Origin: Petrocella atlantisensis
GTDB taxonomy: Bacteria > Bacillota > Clostridia > Lachnospirales > Vallitaleaceae
Reading direction: 5' to 3'
Length of the DNA: 64,000 nucleotides
NCBI RefSeq assembly: GCF_900538275.1
Contig: NZ_LR130778.1
Location: 3,344,001 to 3,408,000, forward strand
Shown here: positions 1-8,758 of the stretch, piece after piece
Position numbering within the stretch: position 1 is the stretch's first letter
Layout of the letters: each line of letters starts with the position of its first letter
Translations under genes and position numbers: made by a program
Notes under the pieces: model-generated
What the model was told of the DNA's origin: nothing
Seen by the model: the letters and a program-made list of their open reading frames with translations, nothing else
The model's database searches: none

Positions 1-262
1 TCGTGGTGACATCGTTAATGAAGCAGCATTGGTGTCGGCATTAAACAATCATCTTATAGCAGGTGCAGCCTTAGATGTACTTAGTATTGAACCGATGAGC
101 AAGGAATCTAAACTTCTCCCTATGTTAAATGATGCCAGACTTATTATTACACCCCATGTGGCATGGGCCAGCATCACAGCCAGACAGAATGTTATTGATG
201 AAGTGGCACTGAATATAGAAGCGTATGTAAAAGGCAATAAGTATCAGAGGGTAGATGTTTAA
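1..262 (+). CDS. D-2-hydroxyacid dehydrogenase, C-terminal part (5' end outside window)
   Basis: Only the last 86 or so codons are in the window; the frame is open from position 2. The visible part holds the late Rossmann-domain signature of the D-isomer-specific 2-hydroxyacid dehydrogenase family: RGDIVNEAAL, then GAALDVLSIEP and ITPHVAWAS, the last carrying the catalytic-acid histidine. These NAD(P)H enzymes reduce 2-keto acids (glycerate, phosphoglycerate or lactate dehydrogenases among them); the AWAS ending resembles hydroxypyruvate/glycerate-type members, but the substrate cannot be decided from this fragment. It stops at TAA, about 79 bases before the DegV gene. Confidence 0.9.
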   Translation, partial: RGDIVNEAALVSALNNHLIAGAALDVLSIEPMSKESKLLPMLNDARLIITPHVAWASITARQNVIDEVALNIEAYVKGNKYQRVDV

Positions 263-340
263 AATACTAGGACTTAGTTGATGTATCGTATGAGATATGG
301 TATATTATCAATAGTATTCTTGAAAGAAAGAAGGTGTCCT

Positions 341-1186
341 GTGGGTATTAAGATAATTGTAGACAGCTCAGCTGATTTACCAAAGGAAATTATTGATAGA
401 TATGGTTTCATAGTTATACCTTTATCGGTTCATTTTGGTAGTCATACATATCTAGATTCAGTCGACCTTACACCAGGTATGTTTTACGAAAAGTTAATTA
501 TCTCTGGTGAGATGCCGACGACAAGTCAGATTCCACCGGAACGATTTATCACATATTTCAAAAATGAGTTGGATAACGGCCACCAAATTATTTGTATTAC
601 CTTAGGATCCAATGCCAGTGGTACTTGTCAGTCAGCCTATCTGGCGAGAGAAGAACTGAAAAAAGAAGATATCACAATTATTGATTCAAATTGCTTATGC
701 TCAGGCGTAGCTTATATTGCTATTGAAGTAGCTCGCATGGTGGAGAGCAACAGGTCAATAGAAGAGATTCTGACGGCTATAGAACCATTGACCAACAATG
801 GTATTGAACATCTTTTCTGTGTGGATACCCTAGAATATCTAAAAAAAGGTGGTCGCATCAAAGCAAGCAAAGCTGCAGTGGCTGAGATTCTTAATATAAA
901 GCCGATATTGAATGTGGAAAATGCACTTACACAAATCATTCATAAAGTCCGAGGACGTAAAAAAATCATCCCCTATTATTTAGAACGGATGAAAAAAGAT
1001 TTGGATTACGAGAGTGATCGAATTATGGTAGCTCATGCACAAGATTTAGAATTTGCCAAACAACTTATTGAGAAAATAAGAAGCGACTTGAATTGGGATA
1101 AAGAAATCATTGTATCAGAAGTAGGGGCTACTATAGGAACCCATGCTGGACCAGGTGTTTTGGCATGCTTTTACAAGAAAAAGTAA
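341..1186 (+). CDS. DegV family fatty-acid-binding protein
   Basis: A 281-residue protein, the normal length for DegV/FakB proteins, which bind a fatty acid in a pocket between two domains and can present it to fatty-acid kinase. The N-terminus IKIIVDSSADLP and the segment GEMPTTSQIPPERF are family hallmarks, as are TLGSNASGTCQSA and YLKKGGRI. The reading frame is open upstream, but GTG at 341 is preferred because an AAGAAGG ribosome site ends just upstream and family homology begins at the next residues. It stands alone between the dehydrogenase and the lipoprotein gene. The lipid ligand is not predictable. Confidence 0.9.
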   Translation: MGIKIIVDSSADLPKEIIDRYGFIVIPLSVHFGSHTYLDSVDLTPGMFYEKLIISGEMPTTSQIPPERFITYFKNELDNGHQIICITLGSNASGTCQSAYLAREELKKEDITIIDSNCLCSGVAYIAIEVARMVESNRSIEEILTAIEPLTNNGIEHLFCVDTLEYLKKGGRIKASKAAVAEILNIKPILNVENALTQIIHKVRGRKKIIPYYLERMKKDLDYESDRIMVAHAQDLEFAKQLIEKIRSDLNWDKEIIVSEVGATIGTHAGPGVLACFYKKK

Positions 1187-1230
1187 TAAAACTTTTTGGC
1201 GTCTAATTCAGTTTAGGCGTCTTATTGTGA

Positions 1231-1270
1231 CTTGAAGGTTAATTACAAATCAATACGTTGAACTTTCAAG
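1231..1270. repeat. Short inverted repeat between DegV and lipoprotein genes
   Basis: Ten-base arms at 1231-1240 and 1261-1270 match at 9 of 10 positions (CTTGAAGGTT and AACTTTCAAG) around a 20-base loop. There is no T-run after it, so it is not a typical terminator. It lies just upstream of the lipoprotein ribosome site and could be a leader hairpin or a protein site. Confidence 0.35.
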
Positions 1271-1294
1271 GTAATGTACTTCAGGAGGATAACA

Positions 1295-2005
1295 ATGAAG
1301 AAACAGATCATTATAGGGTTGATATTTTTACTTGTGCTTGTCGGGACGGGCTGTAAGCAATCAGTAACCGGGGATATATATACTGAAACGGATGTAACCA
1401 TAAGCTCAGATACCAATGTAGAAACAAACGATTTGCAGGAACCATCATTGGTGGATGAAAATGCACAGATGGACGAGGCTACACCGGATATTGGACCTAT
1501 AACGCCGGAATCCGTAAACGATCAAGAAGTTAAAGATCAACTGTTAAGTTTTCTTGAGACTTTTCATTACAATATCTTTTTTAGCCAAAGAGATATGACA
1601 GATGGGATTACGGAAAGCGATCGAACAAAATTTGCCATATCCTATATCTATCAAAATGAGTATCAAGAATTAAAATTTGACACAACAAACTTTATTCTTT
1701 ATGTTCCAAAAGAAAGAGTTGAAGAGATTTCACAGAAATTCTTTGGTGAAACGGTATCGAACCATGGCTCATTTGAAGAAGAAAAAATTGTCTATGAGGA
1801 TGGTTTTTATCTCATGCCTGCAATGGACACTGAATGGAATGAAAAGCCTCAAATCTATAGTGTTGAGATTGATGAGGATAATTCATATAGGGTTACCATA
1901 TCGCTATACAATAGTGATCTTCAACCAACAAGAGCCTATAGGACAGTTGTAGCCGTTGAAAACAATCGATATATTCTTAAAGCGTATAGTCTAATCAAAA
2001 ATTGA
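1295..2005 (+). CDS. Predicted lipoprotein of unknown function
   Basis: A 236-residue protein starting at ATG 1295 behind a strong AGGAGG (1283-1288). It begins with a lysine pair, a hydrophobic stretch and the lipobox VGTGC, so cleavage and lipidation at Cys20 are expected and the mature protein is anchored outside the membrane. An acidic, Asp/Glu/Thr-rich linker follows (about residues 25-75), then a globular part without a family I recognise. The frame also opens seven codons upstream, but that would put charged residues ahead of the signal peptide. It is 54 bases upstream of leuS. Confidence 0.75.
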   Translation: MKKQIIIGLIFLLVLVGTGCKQSVTGDIYTETDVTISSDTNVETNDLQEPSLVDENAQMDEATPDIGPITPESVNDQEVKDQLLSFLETFHYNIFFSQRDMTDGITESDRTKFAISYIYQNEYQELKFDTTNFILYVPKERVEEISQKFFGETVSNHGSFEEEKIVYEDGFYLMPAMDTEWNEKPQIYSVEIDEDNSYRVTISLYNSDLQPTRAYRTVVAVENNRYILKAYSLIKN

Positions 2006-2059
2006 TTGGCTAAGTATAGACAGTAAGTCTTTAATAAGACTCAATAATAGGAGGCAATT

Positions 2060-4471
2060 ATGTCAAAATTGTATAACCATAAAACAATAGAGAATAAATG
2101 GAGAAAAAACTGGGAGACAAATCCAATCAATCTACCCAGTGAAGACAAGAAGAATTATTACTGTCTAGATATGTTTCCATATCCGTCGGGAAGCGGCTTA
2201 CATGTGGGTCACTGGCGCGGTTATGTTCTTAGTGATGTTTGGAGTCGCTACAAAATTCTACAAGGGTATCATGTCTTACATCCCATGGGTTGGGATGCTT
2301 TTGGATTACCGGCTGAGAACTATGCCATCACCATGGGTGTTCATCCGGCAAAAGCAACGGCTGAAAATGTAGAAAATTTCAAGAGACAGCTGAAAGAAAT
2401 CAGTGCGGTATATAATTGGGACAATGAAGTGAATACAACAGATCCCAACTTTTATAAATGGACCCAATGGATTTTTGTGCAAATGTTTAAAGAAGGTTTA
2501 GCCTATGAGAAGGAAATGCCGATTAATTGGTGTCCAAGCTGTAAGACGGGATTAGCCAATGAAGAAGTAAAAGACGGTAAATGTGACCGATGTGATTCAG
2601 AAGTAACTAAGAAAAATCTTAGACAGTGGATGCTAAAGATTACAGCATATGCAGAAAGACTATTAAATGATCTGGATGATTTGAATTGGCCCAGCAAAGT
2701 TAAAAAAATGCAATCGGATTGGATTGGCAAATCCTACGGTGCTGAAGTGGACTTTGAAGTTGAAGGTCATGATGAAAAGATAAAAGTATTTACAACAAGA
2801 CCGGACACCTTATATGGAGCCACTTTTATGGTGCTTGCACCGGAACATGAGTTGGTTAAGACTTTAGCTGCGGATACACATAATCATGATGTAGAAGCAT
2901 ATGTATTTAATGCATCACTTAAGTCTTCTGTAGATCGTTTGCAGGAAAAGGAAAAAACAGGCGTTTTCACAGGTAACTATGCCATCAACCCATTAAACAA
3001 GAAAAAAGTACCTATCTGGATTTCGGATTATGTTCTTGCTGATTATGGAACCGGTGCGATTATGTGTGTACCGGCACATGATGAAAGAGACTTTGCATTT
3101 GCTAAAAAGTTTGATCTTCCTATAGTTCAAGTCATAGCAAAGGATGGTATAGAAGTTGATCTAGATGAAGCCTATACTGAAGTCGGCGTTATGATTAATT
3201 CTGATGCTTTTAATGGTATACCTTCGGATGAGGCAAAAGAAGTGGTTGCAAACTATTTAGAAGAAAAGAAAATCGGTGTTAAAACCACGAATTATAAACT
3301 AAGAGACTGGGTGTTTTCCAGACAACGCTATTGGGGTGAACCGATTCCAATCGTACATTGTCCGAATTGTGGACCGGTACCGGTGAAAGAAGAAGATTTA
3401 CCTGTTACTTTACCGGAAGTGGAATCCTATGAGCCAACAGGAACAGGTGAATCACCACTTGCAGATATTCATGAGTGGGTGAATACAACTTGTCCCGAAT
3501 GTGGCGGACCTGGTAAACGTGAGACAAATACAATGCCTCAATGGGCGGGATCATCATGGTACTTTTTACGCTATGTAGATGTAGACAACAATGATGCTTT
3601 GGTTTCAAAAGAAAAGATGAAAGCATGGCTACCGGTGGATATGTATGTCGGTGGTATTGAACATGCTGTTTTACATTTGTTATACTCAAGATTCTACACT
3701 AAGTTTCTCTATGACATTGGTGCGGTTGAATTTGAAGAGCCTTTCACTCAGCTCTTCAACCAAGGCATGATTTGTAAAAATGGTGCAAAAATGAGTAAAT
3801 CCAAGGGTAATGTTGTATCGCCAGATGATTTGGTTGAAAACTATGGTTGTGACTCATTAAGGATTTACGAACTTTTCGTTGGCCCTCCGGAACTAGACTC
3901 TGAATGGGACGACCGAGGGATTGAAGGTGTTTATAGATTTATTAATAAGGTTTGGAATCTTGTTATGGATAATAAAGACCGTAAGGTTAAGGTAACGCCG
4001 GAACTTGAGAAAATAAGACATCTATTGATTCATGAGGTTACACATCGTATGGATTCATTCCATATGAACACGGTGGTATCTGCTTTTATGGAATATACCA
4101 ATTCGCTGATCCATCAGTCCAAGCATAATCAGGGTGTTGATCTTGATACCTTAAAAACATTAATTACGCTTTTAGCACCTTTTGCACCTCATATGGCAGA
4201 AGAGTTATGGGAAGTAATTGGTGAAAAAGGAACGGTTTTTGAACAAACGTGGCCGGTTGCAGATCCTGAGAAAATGAAAGAAGACGAGATTGAGATGCCT
4301 GTGCAAGTTAATGGTAAGGTTAAGGCAACAATAACGATTGGTGTGGATGAGGCTAAGGATTCTGTACTCGAGAAGGCAAAGCTGGCTGTCGAGAAAGTTA
4401 TTCATGGTCAATCTGTTGTCAAGGAAATCTATGTTCCGGGTAGAATCATTAATATAGTGGTTAAGGCGTAA
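2060..4471 (+). CDS. leuS: Leucyl-tRNA synthetase
   Basis: An 803-residue class I aminoacyl-tRNA synthetase that charges tRNA-Leu with leucine. The HIGH-type motif appears as HVGH in PYPSGSGLHVGHWRG near residue 45, a zinc-knuckle-like CPSC...CDRC lies near residues 155-180, the editing (CP1) domain contains the TTRPDTLYGATF threonine-rich motif, and the KMSKS loop is in GAKMSKSKGNVVSPDD near residue 575. The anticodon-binding domain and the small C-terminal domain are complete. An AGGAGG site precedes ATG. Only about 50 bases separate it from the lipoprotein gene and no T-box leader is visible. The stop codon lies inside the first copy of the 122-bp repeat. Confidence 0.98.
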   Translation: MSKLYNHKTIENKWRKNWETNPINLPSEDKKNYYCLDMFPYPSGSGLHVGHWRGYVLSDVWSRYKILQGYHVLHPMGWDAFGLPAENYAITMGVHPAKATAENVENFKRQLKEISAVYNWDNEVNTTDPNFYKWTQWIFVQMFKEGLAYEKEMPINWCPSCKTGLANEEVKDGKCDRCDSEVTKKNLRQWMLKITAYAERLLNDLDDLNWPSKVKKMQSDWIGKSYGAEVDFEVEGHDEKIKVFTTRPDTLYGATFMVLAPEHELVKTLAADTHNHDVEAYVFNASLKSSVDRLQEKEKTGVFTGNYAINPLNKKKVPIWISDYVLADYGTGAIMCVPAHDERDFAFAKKFDLPIVQVIAKDGIEVDLDEAYTEVGVMINSDAFNGIPSDEAKEVVANYLEEKKIGVKTTNYKLRDWVFSRQRYWGEPIPIVHCPNCGPVPVKEEDLPVTLPEVESYEPTGTGESPLADIHEWVNTTCPECGGPGKRETNTMPQWAGSSWYFLRYVDVDNNDALVSKEKMKAWLPVDMYVGGIEHAVLHLLYSRFYTKFLYDIGAVEFEEPFTQLFNQGMICKNGAKMSKSKGNVVSPDDLVENYGCDSLRIYELFVGPPELDSEWDDRGIEGVYRFINKVWNLVMDNKDRKVKVTPELEKIRHLLIHEVTHRMDSFHMNTVVSAFMEYTNSLIHQSKHNQGVDLDTLKTLITLLAPFAPHMAEELWEVIGEKGTVFEQTWPVADPEKMKEDEIEMPVQVNGKVKATITIGVDEAKDSVLEKAKLAVEKVIHGQSVVKEIYVPGRIINIVVKA

Positions 4472-4717
4472 AAACTATATAGTTGAATTTTCGCAAACAA
4501 AATATAGTTACGAATGTATCAACGTAATCTATAGGTTGTTTGTGAATTAATGAAACTTAGTTTTGACCCATAACCATAGTGGTTAAGGCGTAAAAACTAT
4601 ATAGTTAAATTTTCGCAAACAAAATATAGTTACGAATGTATCAACGTAATCTATAGGTTGTTTGTGAATTAATGAAACTTAGTTTTGACCCATAACCATA
4701 GTGGTTAAGGCGTAAAA
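4454..4717 (+). repeat. 122-bp tandem repeat with long hairpin, overlapping the leuS 3' end
   Basis: Two complete 122-base copies (4454-4575 and 4576-4697), differing by one base I can see, are followed by the first 20 bases of a third. The unit begins with the last 18 bases of leuS, including the stop codon. Each unit folds into a long imperfect hairpin: outer arms GGTTA/TAACC, then AAAACTA/TAGTTTT, then TTCGCAAACAA/TTGTTTGTGAA and TTACG/CGTAA around a short loop. The element bounded by AAAACTA and TAGTTTT spans 4471-4564 and 4593-4686. It could be a mobile palindromic (MITE- or REP-like) unit or a local duplication. Confidence 0.85.
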
Positions 4718-4754
4718 GATTTCTGCTAAAATAAAAATATTTTAAAGATTAAGT

Positions 4755-4787
4755 GGTCTCTAAGTTAATAGCTTAGAGATCTTTTTT
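4755..4787 (+). terminator. Rho-independent terminator after leuS
   Basis: A 10-base stem, GGTCTCTAAG pairing with CTTAGAGATC (one G-T pair), around a 7-base loop and followed by six T residues. It closes the leuS transcript after the tandem repeat. Confidence 0.85.
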
Positions 4788-4973
4788 ATGAACTTCACAG
4801 TTTCTTAACAGAATATTTACATATTATATACATTAAGATAATTAATTGGCAATAGTGTGCATAATATGTGGATAATGTGGAAAAATAAAAATAAATAGGA
4901 GAGAGTTTTTCGAAATGTCAGTTAATTTTGTCTATTTAGTTCACTATAATAAGAAAATCAATCAATGGTCGAC

Positions 4974-5002
4974 TTGACAAAAACTGTATGATTGTATACA
5001 AT
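4974..5002 (+). promoter_or_regulatory. Promoter with palindromic operator for the citrate synthase operon
   Basis: TTGACA (4974-4979) and TACAAT (4997-5002) are separated by exactly 17 bases. The -10 box is inside the perfect 12-base palindrome ATTGTATACAAT (4991-5002). The core GT-AC layout is of the type bound by FadR/FCD-subfamily GntR regulators, and such a regulator is the last gene of this operon (7713-8411). Binding there would cover the -10 box, so autoregulatory repression is inferred. Confidence 0.75.
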
Positions 5003-5086
5003 AATACTAATGTTGCATATTTATAGAATAAACTGCATAGGCATGTATTTATCACACGGCTGACCAAGTATGAGTTGGAGATTTAT

Positions 5087-6469
5087 ATGATTGAATATAG
5101 TAAAAAAACCAATTTGCTTGAAAGAACTGAGTTCACTTATCCCCTGCAGGATGTTGCTGAACCTAATTTATTTAGGAATCTTTTTCCATATGATGAAGTA
5201 CCAAAGATTGCTTTTAATCATCGTCATGTACCAATTAATATGCCGGAGGAAATATGGATCACAGATACAACCTTTAGAGATGGTCAACAGTCAAGAGAAC
5301 CTTTTAAAACCGATCAAATTGTTAGGATCTATGATTATCTTCATCAATTAGGTGGAGAAAACGGTTTGATTAGGCAGAGTGAATTCTTTTTATATAGTAA
5401 AAAGGACAGAGATGCAGTTTATAAGTGTCTTGAACGGGGCTATTCTTTTCCGGAAGTCACCAGTTGGATTCGAGCGTCCAAGCAGGATTTTGAATTGGTT
5501 AAATCTATAGGTATTCAGGAAACTGGTGTTTTGGTAAGTTGTTCAGATTACCATATTTTTTATAAGCTGAAGATGACAAGACGTGAAGCGGTAGATCATT
5601 ATCTTGGCATTATTAAGTCCTGTATTGAAATAGGCATCAAACCAAGATGCCATCTGGAGGATATTACCAGAGCGGATTTTTATGGCTTTGTGGTACCTTT
5701 TGTTAATGAACTTATGAAGTTAATGGAAGAAACAAAGATGCCTGTTAAAATCAGGGCATGTGATACTATGGGCTATGGTATTAGCTTTCCGGGGGTTGTT
5801 ATGCCAAGAAGTGTTCAAGGTATCATCTATGGGCTGCATCATCATGCCGGTGTACCATCTGGTCTATTAGAATGGCATGGTCATAACGATTTTTATAGAG
5901 CCGTGCAAAATGCTTCAACAGCTTGGCTATATGGTTGCTCAGGTGTTAATGCTACAATGTTTGGTATTGGTGAAAGAACAGGGAATACGCCTATTGAAGC
6001 TATGGTCTTTGAATACGCTCAATTACGTGGCACACTTGATGGTATGGATACCAGGATTATTACAGAGATTGGTGAGTACTTTACTAAGGAACTTGGTTTT
6101 AATATGCCTTCTAGAACACCCTTTGTCGGTAAGAATTTTAATGTAACAAGGGCAGGTATTCACGCAGATGGCTTACTGAAAAATGAAGAAATCTATAATA
6201 TTTTTGATACAGAAAAGTTTCTAAACAGGCCAGTGGTTGTGGCGGTAACGAAGACTTCCGGTATTTCCGGTGTGGCTCATTGGATCAACGCTTATTATGG
6301 GTTGACAGGCGATAAGATGTTAGATAAGCAACATCCTTTGGTGTTGGCGGTTAAGTCATGGGTGGATCAGGAATACGAAGAAGGTCGAGAAGTGGCCATA
6401 GCAGAAGAAGAACTGACCAGAATCATAAGTGAAAAATCAAGAGAAATGAATATTTCTTTTGTGAAATAA
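5087..6469 (+). CDS. (Re)-citrate synthase-like enzyme of the isopropylmalate/homocitrate synthase family
   Basis: A 460-residue HMGL-like TIM-barrel enzyme. WITDTTFRDGQQSREPF carries the metal-binding Asp and Arg, with LEDITRADFYGF, IRACDTMGYG and EWHGHNDFYRAV later (the HxH metal ligands). It lacks the roughly 130-residue C-terminal leucine-sensing domain of true LeuA and has the N-terminal extension and length of the Re-citrate synthases described from Clostridium kluyveri and relatives, which join acetyl-CoA and oxaloacetate. The next gene is isocitrate dehydrogenase, which supports citrate rather than isopropylmalate as product: together they feed 2-oxoglutarate and glutamate synthesis, with aconitase elsewhere. 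ATG 5087 is preferred over an upstream TTG because the GGAG site is 6 bases away. Confidence 0.8.
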   Translation: MIEYSKKTNLLERTEFTYPLQDVAEPNLFRNLFPYDEVPKIAFNHRHVPINMPEEIWITDTTFRDGQQSREPFKTDQIVRIYDYLHQLGGENGLIRQSEFFLYSKKDRDAVYKCLERGYSFPEVTSWIRASKQDFELVKSIGIQETGVLVSCSDYHIFYKLKMTRREAVDHYLGIIKSCIEIGIKPRCHLEDITRADFYGFVVPFVNELMKLMEETKMPVKIRACDTMGYGISFPGVVMPRSVQGIIYGLHHHAGVPSGLLEWHGHNDFYRAVQNASTAWLYGCSGVNATMFGIGERTGNTPIEAMVFEYAQLRGTLDGMDTRIITEIGEYFTKELGFNMPSRTPFVGKNFNVTRAGIHADGLLKNEEIYNIFDTEKFLNRPVVVAVTKTSGISGVAHWINAYYGLTGDKMLDKQHPLVLAVKSWVDQEYEEGREVAIAEEELTRIISEKSREMNISFVK

Positions 6470-6540
6470 TGTTATAATAAAGGCGGTCGTTTTCAACACG
6501 ACAAATCAAACCAATTATGGCATCAAATGGAGGTAATAAA

Positions 6541-7686
6541 ATGGATTATTTGAAACATTTTGAGACACTTGTCAACAATCAAAAAGCTAGAGTGGCTAAG
6601 ATGAAGGAACAAGGTGACTTCATTGATTACAAGAGCTTAGACAAGATCATTATTGGTGTTGTCGGTGGTGACGGTATTGGTCCGGCTATTACAGCTCAAT
6701 CTCAGCGTGTGCTTGAATTCTTACTTGCGGATGAAGTCAAAAAAGGTAAAGTTGAGTTTAGAGTTATTGAAGGTTTAACCATTGAAAGAAGAGCAGAAGT
6801 GAACAAAGCCATTCCGGATGAAGTATTGGCAGAACTCAAAAAATGTCATGTTATCCTTAAGGGACCAACTACGACACCAAGAGAAGGCGATCCATGGCCA
6901 AATATTGAAAGCGCTAATGTAGCCATGCGTAAAGAATTGGATCTTTTTGCTAATGTAAGACCGGTTAAAGTCCCTGAAGAGGGCATTGACTGGACATTTT
7001 TTAGAGAGAATACAGAAGGCGCATATGTACTTGGAAGTCAAGGTATTCATATCGATGAAGATATTGCTTTTGACTTTAAGGTTATTACAACTCAAGGTGC
7101 TGAAAGAATTGCACGTGCAGCTTTTGACTTTGCAAAGAAAAATGGAAAAACACGCGTTACATGTGTAACAAAAGCCAATGTTATTAAGACCTCAGATGGA
7201 AAATTCTTAAATGTGTGTAAGGAAGTTGCAAAAGACTATCCAGGTATAGAGATGGATGACTGGTATATCGATATCATGACAGCGAAGCTCATTGATAAAA
7301 ACAGAAGAACTCAGTTCCAAGTTATGGTACTTCCTAATTTATACGGAGATATTTTAACAGATGAAGCTGCTGAATTTCAAGGTGGCGTAGGTACAGCCGG
7401 TTCAGCCAATATTGGTAAGAGATATGCTATGTTCGAAGCGATTCATGGATCCGCACCTAGAATGGTGGATGAAGGTAGAGATATTTATGCTGACCCATCA
7501 AGTGTTGTACGTGGTGGTGCTATGCTACTTAGTCATATCGGTTACACAAAAGAGGCAGATAAATTATTCAAGGCATTAGAGATCTGTGGTCAAACAGAAA
7601 AGAAATTGGTGATGACAGGTAGAGATACTGGTGCTACCAATGCAGATTTTGCAAATTACTTAATGGAAACCATAGAGAAGTTATAA
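6541..7686 (+). CDS. icd: Isocitrate dehydrogenase (isocitrate/isopropylmalate dehydrogenase family)
   Basis: A 381-residue beta-decarboxylating dehydrogenase that oxidises isocitrate to 2-oxoglutarate. It starts with VGGDGIGPAI, carries the substrate-binding region RENTEGAYVLGSQG, and the nucleotide/metal signature LYGDILTDEAAEFQGGVGTAGSANIG, then FEAIHGSAPRMV. ATG 6541 follows GGAGGT directly; an upstream in-frame ATG at 6517 has no ribosome site. It is second in the operon with Re-citrate synthase, 71 bases downstream, so isocitrate is the more likely substrate than isopropylmalate or homoisocitrate. Cofactor choice (NAD or NADP) was not determined. Confidence 0.85.
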   Translation: MDYLKHFETLVNNQKARVAKMKEQGDFIDYKSLDKIIIGVVGGDGIGPAITAQSQRVLEFLLADEVKKGKVEFRVIEGLTIERRAEVNKAIPDEVLAELKKCHVILKGPTTTPREGDPWPNIESANVAMRKELDLFANVRPVKVPEEGIDWTFFRENTEGAYVLGSQGIHIDEDIAFDFKVITTQGAERIARAAFDFAKKNGKTRVTCVTKANVIKTSDGKFLNVCKEVAKDYPGIEMDDWYIDIMTAKLIDKNRRTQFQVMVLPNLYGDILTDEAAEFQGGVGTAGSANIGKRYAMFEAIHGSAPRMVDEGRDIYADPSSVVRGGAMLLSHIGYTKEADKLFKALEICGQTEKKLVMTGRDTGATNADFANYLMETIEKL

Positions 7687-7712
7687 GAAAAAATGTTTTT
7701 TGGAGGCGCGTA

Positions 7713-8411
7713 TTGGACAGCTATAATCTTCAAGATGAAGTTAATGATAAATATTCACTAAGAGGTCGTGTTTTTCACAAGATTCGAGAAGACATCCTAA
7801 AAGGTGCGTATAAGCATAAAGAGGCCATTAAGGAACTACAGGTCGCTATGGAACTGGGTGTTAGCCGAACACCAGTCAGAGAGGCGCTAAGGCAGTTGGA
7901 ACTTGAAGGTTTGGTTACGATTATACCGAACAAGGGTGCAATCGTAACGGGCATCAATGCAAAAGACATTCAAGATATTTATGCTATTCGCTCTTTAATT
8001 GAAGGCTTATGTGCAAAATGGGCGTCAGAGAATATTACGTCCAACCAAATTGACAGTTTAGAGGAAATCGTATATTTATCAGAATTTCATCTTGAAAAAG
8101 GTCACATTGATCAATTATATGAATTGGACAATAAATTCCATGAAATCCTTTACGAGTCTTCTAATAGTAAAATTATGAAGCATGTTTTATCGGATTTTCA
8201 TCATTATGTGCAACGGGTTAGAAAAGCATCTTTGTCTTCTGTTGACAGGGCAAAGGCTTCGATTAAAGAGCATAAAGCTATCGTAGATGCACTTAAAACT
8301 GGTAACGGTAAGACGGCCAGCGAGCTAACCAACAAACATATCGAGAATACATCCCAAAATGTTATTGAAAAAAAGATTGCTCAGATTTTAGATATGGATC
8401 ACAATCAGTAG
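7713..8411 (+). CDS. GntR-family transcriptional regulator (FadR/FCD subfamily)
   Basis: A 232-residue DNA-binding regulator starting at TTG 7713 behind GGAGG. The N-terminal winged helix contains the canonical GntR stretch ELGVSRTPVREALRQLELEGLV followed by PNKGAIVTG; the C-terminal 140 residues are all-helical with the D...H...H arrangement of the FCD ligand domain (DNKFHEILYESS, and histidines near HHYVQRVR and KEHKAIVDAL), which usually binds a metal plus a carboxylic acid. It is the third gene of the citrate synthase-icd operon, so a di- or tricarboxylate effector is a reasonable inference. Its probable operator is the palindrome at 4991-5002. Confidence 0.9.
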   Translation: MDSYNLQDEVNDKYSLRGRVFHKIREDILKGAYKHKEAIKELQVAMELGVSRTPVREALRQLELEGLVTIIPNKGAIVTGINAKDIQDIYAIRSLIEGLCAKWASENITSNQIDSLEEIVYLSEFHLEKGHIDQLYELDNKFHEILYESSNSKIMKHVLSDFHHYVQRVRKASLSSVDRAKASIKEHKAIVDALKTGNGKTASELTNKHIENTSQNVIEKKIAQILDMDHNQ

Positions 8412-8414
8412 TAT

Positions 8415-8451
8415 TAAAAAAGGCTCTTTCACTATGAAGGAGCTTTTTTTT
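8415..8451 (+). terminator. Terminator after the GntR gene
   Basis: AAGGCTC and GAGCTT arms enclose a smaller CTTTCA/TGAAGG stem, followed by a run of eight T residues. It closes the citrate synthase-icd-gntR operon. Confidence 0.85.
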
Positions 8452-8485
8452 CTTTAAGGGTTGCATTTTTATTTCGTCTCAACTT

Positions 8486-8654
8486 GTCCTATGAAAACCC
8501 ATCTGTGGATTAGCATCGTGGTGGGGGTCCCATGAAAACCCTTCCACTGTATGTATGACTACGGCCTCCAGTTGGTGCGTCCTGCACCAAAAGTCGGCGG
8601 ACAGCTTCCTGCTGTCTTGCTTAAGTCATACACACAGTTCCAGGAACTTCATGG
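8486..8654. repeat. Structured non-coding element with multi-stem fold
   Basis: Nested complementary arms are clear: an outer pair CCATGAA/TTCATGG (8530-8536, 8648-8654), a 14-base pair CTGTATGTATGACT/AGTCATACACACAG (8547-8560, 8624-8637), and inside it two small hairpins, TTGGTGC/GCACCAA (8572-8578, 8584-8590) and GACAGC/GCTGTC (8600-8605, 8611-8616), both with 5-base loops ending in TCCT/TTCCT. A direct repeat GTCCYATGAAAACCC occurs at 8486 and 8527. This is a compact branched fold, richer in GC than its surroundings. It may be a non-coding RNA or a palindromic mobile element; I do not recognise a named family. Confidence 0.6.
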
Positions 8655-8758
8655 TCGATGTTGGCTAAAATAGTATTACTGGCTACTTTAAAGAATCATT
8701 TAGGGCCAATGAATTTAAGCCTATTAAATAACACAGATGCGGAACCGAATGAGGAAAG

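Noticed and set aside
1195-1230. Terminator after DegV
   Set aside because: The GGCGTCT elements are direct, not inverted, repeats and do not make a stem.
2005-2060. T-box leader for leuS
   Set aside because: The spacer is about 50 bases, too short for a T-box, and only a small AGTCTT/AAGACT hairpin is present.
4454-4717. CRISPR array
   Set aside because: Only two and a bit copies of a 122-base unit exist, with no spacers and no cas genes.
5087-6469. 2-isopropylmalate synthase (LeuA)
   Set aside because: The family core is the same, but the C-terminal leucine-binding domain is missing, the N-terminal extension fits Re-citrate synthases, and the neighbour is isocitrate dehydrogenase, with no leuB/C/D genes.
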